DNA from: JAAFIP01 sp043778205
Lineage (GTDB): Bacteria > Pseudomonadota > Gammaproteobacteria > Burkholderiales > Burkholderiaceae_C
Direction of reading: 5' to 3'
Length of the DNA stretch: 64,000 nucleotides
NCBI GenBank assembly: GCA_043778205.1
Contig: JAYWGO010000075.1
Coordinates: 6,365-70,364 of the forward strand
This document shows, piece after piece, positions 43,692 through 52,474 of this stretch (position 1 is its first letter; the number at the start of each line of letters is the position of its first letter). The position numbers and the translations under genes are program-made. The notes below the pieces were generated by a model. That model was given only the letters and a program-made list of their open reading frames with translations, did not search any database and had not been told where the DNA came from.

Positions 43692-45149
43692 CTAAGACGA
43701 ACACGATATCTCGATTTTACTAGCCCAGTCGGGCGGAAAGGCTGCATAAGCTTCCATGCCAGCTTGTGCGGTAAATGGAGCCTGCAGCAGCGAAAGCAAG
43801 CGCGCTACTTCAGAAAAGTCTTTGTGCTTAGCGCGTTCAATAGCCTGTTCGCCCAAGTGGTTGCGCAGCACGTACACGGGGTTCGATTTTTGCATCAAAT
43901 CAACATCAGGCCCAAGGAATTGTTGAATAGTTCGCTCTGAATATGATAGTAACCACATATCCCAGGATGGGCGGTCTAAAAACAGGTCGCGCACACTTTC
44001 CCAGTCGTTGCAGGCTGCGCTGTGCGTCATGCGGCTCCAAAAGATGGTGTAGTCCACTTTGTTTTGCGCCAGCAGTTTGAGGATGCCTTCTACCAGCGCT
44101 ATATCGCCTTCCATGGTCTCCGTCAAACCCAGTTTGCGGCACATGCGCAGGGCGTATTGCTGGGGAAAAATGGTTTTATAGGGCTCTAGCGCGGCAATGG
44201 CCTCGCCTTGTTCGCCGGTTTTGCTGATCAGCGGGAGCAGGGCTTGGCCTAGGCAAAACAGGTTCCAGTAGGCCATATTGGGCTGGCGGTTGTAGCTGTA
44301 GCGGCCTTGGGTGTCGCTGTGGTTGCAGATGTGAGCGGGGTCAAACACGTCTAAAAATTGGAATGGGCCGTAGTCGATCGTCAGACCCAAGATGCTCATG
44401 TTGTCGGTGTTCATTACCCCGTGGCAAAAGCCCACAGCCTGCCACTGCGCCACCATGGTGGCGGTGCGCTCGCTGACGGCTTCAAGCAAAGCGGCGTAAG
44501 GGTTGGCCTGGTGGGTGCATTCGGGGTAGTAGCGTGTTATCACGTAATCTGCCAGTGTTTTGAGCTCTTCATGCATGCCGTTGTAGGAAAAATGCTCAAA
44601 GTGCCCAAAGCGGATAAAACTGGGCGCGCAGCGGGTCACCACCGAGGCGGTTTCCATTTCTTCGCGCCGTACGGGCTGGTCTGAGCCGGTAACGCACAGC
44701 GCCCGCGTGGTGGGTATGCCCAAACCGTGCATGGCCTCAGAGCATAAAAACTCACGGATGGAGCTGCGCAGCACCGCCCGCCCGTCGCCCATGCGCGAGT
44801 AGGGCGTGGGGCCTGCACCTTTTAGCTGCACCTCCCAGCCAGAGCCGCCGGCGGCGGCCATTTCGCCCAACAAAATAGCCCGCCCATCGCCCAGTTGCCC
44901 GGCCCACTGGCCAAACTGGTGGCCGCTGTACACGCTGGCCAGCGGCTGGCTGCCCGGCAAAAGCGCGTTGCCAGACAAGGCTTGCAAGGCTTGGTCAGAC
45001 TGCAGCCAAGCTTCTGGCAAGCCTGCCTCGTGGGCCATAGACAAGCTACGGCCTACCCAATAGGGATTGGGCAATGGTGTGGTGGGTTGGGGTGAAAAAA
45101 ACGCTGGGCCTAAAGTGGCAAAACGCGGGGGATGGTCGGTAAAAAGCAT
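43692..45149 (-). CDS. selO: Protein adenylyltransferase SelO (YdiU/UPF0061)
   Basis: SelO is a pseudokinase-fold enzyme that binds ATP upside-down and attaches AMP to Ser, Thr or Tyr of proteins involved in redox balance. The 485-residue protein shows YSGHQFGQWAGQLGDGRA, LKGAGPTPYSRMGDGRAV with conserved Lys and Arg, SSIREFLCSEAM, and GVMNTDNMSILGLTIDYGPF with metal-binding Asn and Asp, so it should be active. No selenocysteine codon occurs near the C-terminus; this is the usual bacterial form. It probably forms an operon with msrB. Confidence 0.94.
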   Translation of the reverse strand: MLFTDHPPRFATLGPAFFSPQPTTPLPNPYWVGRSLSMAHEAGLPEAWLQSDQALQALSGNALLPGSQPLASVYSGHQFGQWAGQLGDGRAILLGEMAAAGGSGWEVQLKGAGPTPYSRMGDGRAVLRSSIREFLCSEAMHGLGIPTTRALCVTGSDQPVRREEMETASVVTRCAPSFIRFGHFEHFSYNGMHEELKTLADYVITRYYPECTHQANPYAALLEAVSERTATMVAQWQAVGFCHGVMNTDNMSILGLTIDYGPFQFLDVFDPAHICNHSDTQGRYSYNRQPNMAYWNLFCLGQALLPLISKTGEQGEAIAALEPYKTIFPQQYALRMCRKLGLTETMEGDIALVEGILKLLAQNKVDYTIFWSRMTHSAACNDWESVRDLFLDRPSWDMWLLSYSERTIQQFLGPDVDLMQKSNPVYVLRNHLGEQAIERAKHKDFSEVARLLSLLQAPFTAQAGMEAYAAFPPDWASKIEISCSS

Positions 45150-45259
45150 AAGTCTGATTGTCTCTTAATTGACCCTGGGCCTCATTTTCAGGGCATTCCC
45201 GCACTCTGCTGGGGCTGGCGATAAGCCATACTTAGGCCATTGAACAAGGAGAACACGCC

Positions 45260-46888
45260 ATGTTAGGTTTAATGCAGTCGCAGCCGCTGTTGATTTCATC
45301 ACTCATTGAGTTTGCAGACAAACACCACGCCGACACTGAAATTGTCTCGCGCAGGGTAGAGGGCGACATTCACCGCTACACCTGGAGCGACGTAGCCAAG
45401 CGATCGCGCCAAGTGGCCCATGCCCTTGATGGGCTGAACCTGGCTTTCAGCGACCGCATTGCCACCCTGGCCTGGAACGGCTACCGCCACTTGGAGCTGT
45501 ACTTTGGCGTAAGCGGCTCAGGCAAGGTGCTGCACACCTTAAACCCGCGCCTGCACCCAGACCAGCTGGTGTGGATAGTGAACCACGCTGAAGACCAGGT
45601 GCTGTGCTTTGACATGAGTTTTCTGCCGCTGGTGCAGGCCGTGCACGCGCGCTTTACTACCGTGAAGCATTTTGTGGCCCTGTGCGATGCCGGTAAATTG
45701 CCCGCCGACACGGGCATTCCCGGCTTAAGCAGCTACGAAGCATGGATCAGCCAGCAGCCTACCGCCTACGACTGGCCGCAGTTTGACGAAAACACCGCCT
45801 CCAGCATGTGCTACACCAGCGGCACTACGGGCAACCCCAAGGCTGCTTTGTATTCGCACCGCTCGTCCACCCTGCACGCCTATGCGGCCGCGTTGCCTGA
45901 TGTGATGTGCCTGAGCGCGCGCGACAGCGTGCTGCCTGTGGTGCCTATGTTCCATGTGAACGCATGGGGCATCCCGTACAGTGCGGCGCTCACTGGCTGC
46001 AAGCTGGTGTTCCCCGGCCCGGCGCTGGATGGCAAGTCGATTTATCAGCTGATGGAGGCTGAGAAAGTTAACTTTGCTGCTGGCGTGCCCACCGTGTGGC
46101 AAATGCTGCTAGGCCACATGAAGCCAGCGGGCCTGAAATTTAGCACCTTGACGCGCACGGTGATTGGCGGAAGTGCCTGCCCGCCAGCCATGATCCATGC
46201 CTTTCAAGAAGACTACGGTGTGGAGGTGTTGCACGCCTGGGGTATGACCGAAATGTCGCCCCTGGGCACGCTGTGCACCCTGAAAAACAAGCATTTAGCC
46301 TTGCCTAAAGAAGAGCAGATGAAAATCCGGCTCAAGCAAGGCCGCGCTATTTATGGTGTAAACATGAAAATTGTGGGCGAAGACGGGGCCGAGCAACCGC
46401 ATGACGGCAAAGCCTACGGCGACCTGCTGGTCAAAGGCCCATGGGTGGTGCGCGAGTATTTCAAAGGCGAGGGCGGCAACCCACTCACTGCCGATGGCTG
46501 GTTCCCCACCGGTGATGTGGCCACCATCGACCCCGATGGTTTTATGCAAATTACCGACCGCAGCAAAGATGTCATCAAATCGGGTGGTGAATGGATCAGC
46601 TCGATTGACATAGAAAACATTGCCATGGCCCACCCAGCTATCTTGATGGCTGCTTGTATAGGCATGGCGCACCCTAAATGGGACGAGCGCCCGATTGTTG
46701 CGGTAGTTAAGCGTCCTGGTATGGCTGTAACAGCCGCCGAGCTGATCAAGTTTTATGAAGGTAAAACGGCCAAGTGGCAAATCCCGGACGATGCGGTGTT
46801 TGTAGATGCCATTCCGCTAGGGGCTACCGGCAAAATGCTGAAAACCCGGTTGCGGGAGCAGCTGAAAGACTACAAGCTGCCTGCATAG
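45260..46888 (+). CDS. Medium/long-chain acyl-CoA synthetase
   Basis: This 542-residue AMP-forming ligase activates a carboxylic acid to its CoA thioester. The ATP motif YTSGTTGNPKAALYSHR lies near residue 185, and further A motifs (AWGMTEMSPLG, GWFPTGDVATIDPDGF and the late KTRLRE region with the catalytic Lys in GATGKMLKT) are complete. Closest remembered relatives are the FadD3-like/AlkK enzymes for medium or long chains. It has a strong AAGGAG site 10 bp before its ATG. It leads into the liv transporter and beta-oxidation genes, so it likely primes the substrate those genes handle. Confidence 0.9.
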   Translation: MLGLMQSQPLLISSLIEFADKHHADTEIVSRRVEGDIHRYTWSDVAKRSRQVAHALDGLNLAFSDRIATLAWNGYRHLELYFGVSGSGKVLHTLNPRLHPDQLVWIVNHAEDQVLCFDMSFLPLVQAVHARFTTVKHFVALCDAGKLPADTGIPGLSSYEAWISQQPTAYDWPQFDENTASSMCYTSGTTGNPKAALYSHRSSTLHAYAAALPDVMCLSARDSVLPVVPMFHVNAWGIPYSAALTGCKLVFPGPALDGKSIYQLMEAEKVNFAAGVPTVWQMLLGHMKPAGLKFSTLTRTVIGGSACPPAMIHAFQEDYGVEVLHAWGMTEMSPLGTLCTLKNKHLALPKEEQMKIRLKQGRAIYGVNMKIVGEDGAEQPHDGKAYGDLLVKGPWVVREYFKGEGGNPLTADGWFPTGDVATIDPDGFMQITDRSKDVIKSGGEWISSIDIENIAMAHPAILMAACIGMAHPKWDERPIVAVVKRPGMAVTAAELIKFYEGKTAKWQIPDDAVFVDAIPLGATGKMLKTRLREQLKDYKLPA

Positions 46889-47063
46889 CGGTGCGCCGCA
46901 CCTCACTGCATAAACGCGTGCAGACCAAACCACATCCAGCTTGCTGGGTTGCGCGCGAAGCCTTTAGTCTCCTAAGAGATAAGGATTACGGGCATTCACC
47001 TAGTTTAATTAACCACGTTGTCTTATACGCTATGCATAGTTCTTTTTTTTACTGGAGTACGAC

Positions 47064-48296
47064 ATGAAATTTGCTATGAAAGCTGTTGCAGCGGGAGCCT
47101 TGATGGCAGCTGCGTTTGGTGTTTTGGCACAAAAAGGCGAGACCGTCAAAATCGCCTTTATTGACCCGCTGTCGGGCCCGTTTGCCAACGTAGGTACCAA
47201 CCAGCTGAAAAGCTGGCAGTTTGCAGCCGAGCATGTGAGCAAGAAAAACGCCGCAGGTGTCAAGCTGGAAGTGGTTGGCTTTGATAACAAAGGTTCACCG
47301 CAAGAAAGCTTGAACTCAGTAAAAGCCGCCATTGATCAAGGCTTTCGCTACGTAACCCAAGGCAACGGTTCGGGCGCTGCACTGGCCATTAGCGACGCGG
47401 TGTCAAAGCACAACGAGCGTAACCCCGGCAAAGAGGTTATCTTTTTAAACTATGCCGCTGTTGACCCTGCATTGACCAACGAGAAGTGCAGCTACTGGCA
47501 TTTCCGCTTAGATGCAGACACCACCATGAAGATGGAAGCGCTGACTGCTTTCATGAAAGACCAGTCCAAAATTACCAGCGTGTATTTGCTGAACCAAAAC
47601 TACTCGCACGGCCAGCAAGTAGCCAAGTACTTTAAAGAAGGTATGGCCCGCAAGCGCCCAGATGTCAAAATTGCCGGCGAAGACCTGCACCCATTGGGCC
47701 AAGTAAAAGACTTTGCCCCGTACGTGGCCAAAATCAAGCAGTCAGGTGCTGACACCATCGTTACCGGTAACTGGGGCGCTGACTTAACCTTGTTTGTTAA
47801 AGCGTTGAACGACGCTGGCCTTAAGCTGCCGATCTACGCTTACTACGCTGGCGTGACAGGCACGCCTACCGCACTGGCTGCGGGCGGCGACATGGATGTG
47901 TACCAAATTTCTTACGGACACAGTAACTACACCGGTGAAATTGGCCAGATGATGACCGACTTCAAGAAAAAATTTAACGATGATTTCTACACACTGGCCA
48001 CCTACAACGGCTCGGTCATGTTGACCGAAGCCATTGCCAAAGCCAAGTCTTCTGACCCCGTAAAGGTGGCTGTAGCACTACAAGGCATCACCTTCAAAGG
48101 GGCTAATGGCGACAACACCATGCGCAAGAACGACCACCAGCTGCAGCAGCAAATGTTCATTTCTAAATGGCAAAAAGTGGATGCGAAAAACAAGTACAGT
48201 GTTGAGAACACAGGCTACACTTTTGCCCCTATCAAGGCACTGGATGCTTACATTGCCAGCACCCCCACCAGCTGCCAGATGAAGAACCCCGGCTGA
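47064..48296 (+). CDS. livK: Branched-chain amino acid-type ABC substrate-binding protein
   Basis: The 410-residue periplasmic-binding protein has a signal peptide (about 1-22, GALMAAAFGVLAQ) and a type I Leu/Ile/Val-binding fold with IAFIDPLSGPFANVGTN at the start and the HYPLGQVKDF-like hinge (seen as LHPLGQVKDFAPYV). In Burkholderiales many such proteins bind aromatic acids, amides or other acids rather than leucine; the fatty-acid gene context here fits that. A strong terminator follows the gene, yet the permease genes come next, so the binding protein is probably made in excess of the membrane parts. Confidence 0.9.
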   Translation: MKFAMKAVAAGALMAAAFGVLAQKGETVKIAFIDPLSGPFANVGTNQLKSWQFAAEHVSKKNAAGVKLEVVGFDNKGSPQESLNSVKAAIDQGFRYVTQGNGSGAALAISDAVSKHNERNPGKEVIFLNYAAVDPALTNEKCSYWHFRLDADTTMKMEALTAFMKDQSKITSVYLLNQNYSHGQQVAKYFKEGMARKRPDVKIAGEDLHPLGQVKDFAPYVAKIKQSGADTIVTGNWGADLTLFVKALNDAGLKLPIYAYYAGVTGTPTALAAGGDMDVYQISYGHSNYTGEIGQMMTDFKKKFNDDFYTLATYNGSVMLTEAIAKAKSSDPVKVAVALQGITFKGANGDNTMRKNDHQLQQQMFISKWQKVDAKNKYSVENTGYTFAPIKALDAYIASTPTSCQMKNPG

Positions 48297-48335
48297 TGCA
48301 CTGACTGGTTTTTTGCAAAAAACTGAAGTATGTTT

Positions 48336-48364
48336 AAAAAAGCCGGGCTAGCCCGGCTTTTTTA
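48336..48364 (+). terminator. Intrinsic terminator after livK
   Basis: A perfect inverted repeat, AAAAAAGCCGGGC-TA-GCCCGGCTTTTTT, has an A run before and a T run after, so it could work on either strand. It separates livK from livHMGF. Confidence 0.92.
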
Positions 48365-48490
48365 TTAATAATCAGTTTATTCATCTAAAACCCATTTATA
48401 AGTTAACTTGCTAATTAGCTTTGCCAATCCGACGTGGTGTTGGCGTTTAAAAATTAGTTTTTTCCACTCGCAACCCAAAGGGCCTCGTGC

Positions 48491-49438
48491 ATGGAGTTTT
48501 TTACTATTTCACTGCTTAACGGTGTCAGCTACGGGCTGCTGCTGTTTATGCTCAGCTCAGGCCTCACGCTGATTTTCAGCATGATGGGTGTGCTTAATTT
48601 TGCACACGCTTCGTTTTACATGCTGGGGGCGTATTTTGCCTACAGCGTAACGTCTCTGGTGGGCTTTTGGCCTGCGCTGATCGTGGCACCATTGTTGGTA
48701 GGTTTAATCGGCGCAGGGTTTGAAAAATACTGCCTGCGCAAAGTGCACCAGTACGGCCATGTGCCTGAGCTATTGATTACTTTTGGTTTGAGCTACATCA
48801 TCCTTGAGCTGGTGCAGTTGGTGTGGGGCCGCAGCTCGGCGGACTACAGGGTGCCCGCCGCTTTGGATGGGCCTTTGTTTACCATTTACGGCACCCAGTT
48901 TCCTATGTACCGGGGCTTCATGATGGGCGTGGCCATTGTCATGCTGATCAGCATATGGCTGCTGCTTACACGTACGCGCATTGGGCTGGTGATTCAGGCT
49001 GCGCTTACCCACCCCGACTCGGTTGAATCGCTAGGCCACAATGTGCCGCGCGTTTTCATGCTGGTGTTTGGCGGTGGTGCGGCCTTAGCCGGGCTGGCAG
49101 GGGTTATTGGCGGCAACGCCTTTGTAACTGAGCCGGGCATGGCGGCCACGGTAGGCTCGGTCATCTTTGTGGTGGTAGTTGTTGGCGGCATGGGCTCCTT
49201 GTCGGGCGCGTTTGTGGCATCGCTGCTGATTGGCGTGCTGCAAACTTTTGCCGTGGGTATTGATGCCTCACTCATGGGTGGGCTTAACCTGGCAGGGGCT
49301 GGCATTACCTCCAGCACCTTTGGCTACGCGCTGTTCAAGCTCAAGATAAGCCAGATCGCGCCGATTTTGCCGTATTTGTTTTTGGTGTTAATCCTGATCT
49401 TCCGGCCCCGTGGCTTGATGGGCACGAGGGAAGGTTAA
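48491..49438 (+). CDS. livH: Branched-chain amino acid-type ABC permease LivH
   Basis: This 315-residue inner-membrane permease has about eight hydrophobic helices and the LivH pattern: GVSYGLLLFMLSSGLTLIFS at the start, MGVLNFAHASFYMLGAY, and the EAA-like loop GHNVPRVFMLVFGGGAAL that contacts the ATPases. It pairs with LivM. livM starts 4 bp after its stop. Confidence 0.93.
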   Translation: MEFFTISLLNGVSYGLLLFMLSSGLTLIFSMMGVLNFAHASFYMLGAYFAYSVTSLVGFWPALIVAPLLVGLIGAGFEKYCLRKVHQYGHVPELLITFGLSYIILELVQLVWGRSSADYRVPAALDGPLFTIYGTQFPMYRGFMMGVAIVMLISIWLLLTRTRIGLVIQAALTHPDSVESLGHNVPRVFMLVFGGGAALAGLAGVIGGNAFVTEPGMAATVGSVIFVVVVVGGMGSLSGAFVASLLIGVLQTFAVGIDASLMGGLNLAGAGITSSTFGYALFKLKISQIAPILPYLFLVLILIFRPRGLMGTREG

Positions 49439-49442
49439 GCGT

Positions 49443-50738
49443 ATGAAAAAAAATGTCTATGAATTTAAACCGCTCAACATTGGGCGCTGGTTGATTTGGG
49501 GCTTGTTTGCCCTGGTCTTGGTCGTGGTACCTGCGCTTTTTACCTCCAGTTTGAGCCATACCATGCTTAGCCAAATGGGGATTGCCATCATTGTGTGCTT
49601 AAGCTACAACATGCTTTTGGGCCAAGGCGGCATGCTCAGCTTTGGCCATGCCGTGTATTCTGGTATGGGCTCGTTTTTAGCCATCCATACGCTCAATCTG
49701 GCCACTGCAGGCAAGGTGGCGATTCCAGTCAGTTTGGTTCCCATAGTCGGCGGGTTGGCGGGCTTGGCAGTGGCTGCAATTTTGGGCTACGTCACTACCA
49801 AAAAAGCCGGTACCACCTTTGGCATGATCACATTGGGTGTAGGTGAGTTGGTGTGGGCCAGCTCGCTGATGTTCCCAGAGTTTTTTGGCGGCGAGGGCGG
49901 CGTGAGTGGCAACCGCGTGACAGGCTCAAAACCTTTTGGCATTAGCTTTGGCCCGCAAATTCAACTCTACTATTTGATTGCGATCTACACCTTTGTGTGC
50001 ACCGCGCTGATGTTTGCTTTTACCCGCACGCCGCTGGGCCGGATGCTCAACGCTGTGCGAGACAACCCTGAGCGGGTAGAGTTTGTAGGCTACGACACAC
50101 AAAAAGTACGTTACATCGCCTTTATCGTCGCCGGGTTTTTTGCGGGCATTTCAGGTGGCTTGGCGGCGCTGAACTTTGAGATTGTGACCTCTGAGGTGGT
50201 TAGTGGCTACCGTTCAGGTGCCTACCTGCTGTTTACCTTTTTAGGCGGTGCTACTTTCTTTTTTGGCCCTATCTTGGGCGCTATTTTGATGGTATTGGCT
50301 TTTGTGTTGCTGTCTGAATTGACCAAGGCCTGGCTCTTGTACTTAGGGCTGATTTTCTTATTCATGGTGATGTACGCCCCTGGCGGCGTGGCATCACTCA
50401 TTATGATGAACCTGCGGGTGGCATCGTTTGGCTTTTTGCGCAAGCTGTGGGTTAGCTACTTGGCTTTGGCTGTGACGGCCATGGTGGCCCTGCTAGGCGC
50501 TGCCAGCATGATTGAGATGGTCTACCACCTGCAGCTTAATGCTGCCTTGGGGCCTGATATGACTTTTTTGAGCATGCCGCTGAACGCTAAAAGTCTCAAC
50601 AGCTGGTTTGGCGCAGGTTTTGTGCTGCTCACTGGCATTGGGCTGTTTGAGCTGTGCCGCAGGCAGTACCTGCACCAGTGGGGCGAGATACAGCAAGACA
50701 TTGAAAAAGAAATTAAGCGCAGGGAGGCTACGTTATGA
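49443..50738 (+). CDS. livM: ABC permease LivM with extended C-terminus
   Basis: The 431-residue permease has the LivM core: SQMGIAIIVCLSYNMLLGQG, LSFGHAVYSGMGSFLA, an AVRDNPERVEFVGYD coupling loop and the YLLFTFLGGATFFFGPILGA motif. After about residue 325 it continues with two additional helices (VSYLALAVTAMVALLGAAS and WFGAGFVLLTGIGLFEL) and a charged cytoplasmic tail rich in Glu and Lys. Most LivM proteins stop soon after the core. The tail might contact the ATPases or a partner. Its last codons overlap the livG start by 4 bases (ATGA at 50735). Confidence 0.9.
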   Translation: MKKNVYEFKPLNIGRWLIWGLFALVLVVVPALFTSSLSHTMLSQMGIAIIVCLSYNMLLGQGGMLSFGHAVYSGMGSFLAIHTLNLATAGKVAIPVSLVPIVGGLAGLAVAAILGYVTTKKAGTTFGMITLGVGELVWASSLMFPEFFGGEGGVSGNRVTGSKPFGISFGPQIQLYYLIAIYTFVCTALMFAFTRTPLGRMLNAVRDNPERVEFVGYDTQKVRYIAFIVAGFFAGISGGLAALNFEIVTSEVVSGYRSGAYLLFTFLGGATFFFGPILGAILMVLAFVLLSELTKAWLLYLGLIFLFMVMYAPGGVASLIMMNLRVASFGFLRKLWVSYLALAVTAMVALLGAASMIEMVYHLQLNAALGPDMTFLSMPLNAKSLNSWFGAGFVLLTGIGLFELCRRQYLHQWGEIQQDIEKEIKRREATL

Positions 50739-51538
50739 CAGACACAATGACGCAAGCCAACGCGGGCACACCGGGCTTTGCATTGGAACTGAAAGCCCTG
50801 CGCAAAAGCTTTGGCAAAACCGAGATTATTCGCGGTATCAACTTGGCAGTCAGTGCGGGTGAACGCATTGCCATCATTGGCCCCAACGGCGCTGGCAAGT
50901 CCACGCTGTTTAATTTGATCAGCGGGCGCTTTGCGCCCACTTCGGGCGACGTGCTGCTAAATGGTGCCAGGCTGAACGGCAAAAAACCGTTTGAAATCAA
51001 CCGCATGGGCTTGTCGCGCAGCTTTCAAATTACCAATATTTTCCCCAAACTGAGCGTTTTTGAGAACCTGCGCTGCGGTGTGCTGTGGAGCCTGGGCTAC
51101 AAGTACACCATGTTCAAGTTTTTGGCCAATTTGAACGATGCCAACGACCGGGCCGATGCGCTGATGGAAATGATCAAGCTGGACAAAAAGCGTGACGTGC
51201 TGGCCATGAACCTTACCTACGCAGAGCAGCGTGCACTAGAGATTGGTATCACCATTGCAGGCGGTGCCAACGTGATTTTGCTGGACGAGCCTACAGCGGG
51301 CATGAGCAAGTCTGAAACCAGCCGTTTTATTGGCTTGATTAAAAGTGTGACGGTGGGTAAAACCTTGCTGACGGTGGAGCACGACATGGGCGTGGTGTTT
51401 GGTTTGGCCGACAAAATAGCCGTGGTGGTGTATGGCGAAGTGCTGGCTTTTGACACGCCTGAGGCTGTGCGGGCCAATGCCAAGGTGCAAGAGGCTTATT
51501 TGGGCTCGCACATTGCTGATGCGCAAGGAGGACACTGA
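50735..51538 (+). CDS. livG: ABC transporter ATPase LivG
   Basis: This 267-residue ATPase powers the liv transporter. The Walker A GPNGAGKST has Lys55, Walker B is ILLDEPTAGM, and the switch His is in TVEHDMGVVF. The ABC signature reads LTYAEQ (160-165), where LivG proteins usually have LSYGEQ or LSGGQ; the Gly at position four is replaced by Ala. It forms the ATPase dimer with LivF, which departs from consensus at its Walker A. Confidence 0.92.
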   Translation: MTDTMTQANAGTPGFALELKALRKSFGKTEIIRGINLAVSAGERIAIIGPNGAGKSTLFNLISGRFAPTSGDVLLNGARLNGKKPFEINRMGLSRSFQITNIFPKLSVFENLRCGVLWSLGYKYTMFKFLANLNDANDRADALMEMIKLDKKRDVLAMNLTYAEQRALEIGITIAGGANVILLDEPTAGMSKSETSRFIGLIKSVTVGKTLLTVEHDMGVVFGLADKIAVVVYGEVLAFDTPEAVRANAKVQEAYLGSHIADAQGGH

Positions 51539-51540
51539 GC

Positions 51541-52245
51541 ATGTCAAAATTATTAGCTATTGAAAACCTCCACGCCTACTACGGCAAAAGCCATGTGCTG
51601 CATGGCGTGAATTTTGAGGTAAATGCGGGTGAAATTGTGGCCCTCCTGGGGCGCAACGGTTCGGGCCGCAGCACTACGGCCAAGGCCATCATGGGCTTGG
51701 TGGACTGCGAAGGCTCTATGCTGTGGAAAGACCAGCAAATCACGGGTAAAAAAGCTTTTGAAGTCGCCCACTTGGGTATTGGTTATGTGCCAGAAAACCG
51801 CGATATTTTCCCTAGCCTCACGGTGCACCAAAACCTGATGTTGGGCCAAAAAAGCGGTGCTAAAAACCCACGCTGGGCATTTGAAGACATGTACCAAATG
51901 TTCCCCCGCCTTAAAGAGCGCCAGCATACAGAGGCAGGTGTGCTGTCTGGTGGTGAGCAGCAAATGCTCACCCTGTGCCGTACTTTGATGGGCGATCCAG
52001 ACTTGATCATCATTGACGAGCCCACCGAGGGCTTGGCACCGAAGATCGTTGAGCTGGTGGCGCAGTATCTGCAGGAGCTGAAAAAACGCGGTATTTCTGT
52101 GCTTTTGATCGAACAAAAGCTGACGATTGCCATGGCCATTTCAGACCGTGCTTTGGTCATGGGCCATGGCAGTATCGTGTTTCAGGGGACTCCTGATAGC
52201 CTGCGTGCCGATGCGTATATTCGCAAAGAATGGCTGGAGGTGTAA
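51541..52245 (+). CDS. livF: ABC transporter ATPase LivF with Arg in the Walker A
   Basis: The 234-residue ATPase has a canonical signature LSGGEQ (135-140), Walker B LIIIDEPTEGL and switch region LLIEQKLTI. The Walker A reads GRNGSGRSTT, so the nucleotide-binding Lys is Arg43; the codon is CGC. In ABC dimers each ATP site joins the Walker A of one subunit to the signature of the other, so LivF's altered Walker A meets LivG's altered signature in one site, while the other site is fully canonical. It ends the liv operon. Confidence 0.92.
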   Translation: MSKLLAIENLHAYYGKSHVLHGVNFEVNAGEIVALLGRNGSGRSTTAKAIMGLVDCEGSMLWKDQQITGKKAFEVAHLGIGYVPENRDIFPSLTVHQNLMLGQKSGAKNPRWAFEDMYQMFPRLKERQHTEAGVLSGGEQQMLTLCRTLMGDPDLIIIDEPTEGLAPKIVELVAQYLQELKKRGISVLLIEQKLTIAMAISDRALVMGHGSIVFQGTPDSLRADAYIRKEWLEV

Positions 52246-52260
52246 TTTATGCCACCAAAG

Positions 52261-52311
52261 CTACTACTAAATTTATAGCTGTCCGTGCAGCATTTCCTTG
52301 GGTCATAAGCT
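52261..52311 (-). repeat. Interspersed repeat copy G
   Basis: On the minus strand the core reads GACCCAAGGAAATGCTGCAC, then GGACAGCTATAAATTTAGTAG. It lies between livF and the fadB-like gene. Confidence 0.85.
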
Positions 52312-52392
52312 TAAAAGGCTCCCAAATTAGCTGTATTGATGCTTCTGAGACAGTTTGCCTACGAAAGCAGACAGATTGTGCTTAAAATAAGT

Positions 52393-52414
52393 AAAAAGAA
52401 CGATCGTACTTTTT
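52393..52414. promoter_or_regulatory. Palindrome upstream of fadB-like gene, probable operator
   Basis: The 22-bp site AAAAAGA-ACGATCGT-ACTTTTT is symmetric except for one base pair on each side of the centre, and its ACGATCGT core is perfect. It lies 61-82 bp before the fadB-like start codon. The size and symmetry suit a TetR-type dimer; beta-oxidation genes in proteobacteria are often controlled by such repressors (PsrA/FadP types). The regulator gene is not in the window. Confidence 0.5.
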
Positions 52415-52474
52415 TGTATTTTGCAGCACACTACGCTACCCATTCCATTGTTTTAACGCTCGAGAGGATGCCCC

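Noticed and set aside
47000..47060. Promoter-like AT-rich sequence before livK
   Set aside because: AT-rich and plausible, but no pair of -35 and -10 hexamers with proper spacing stands out enough to place a site.
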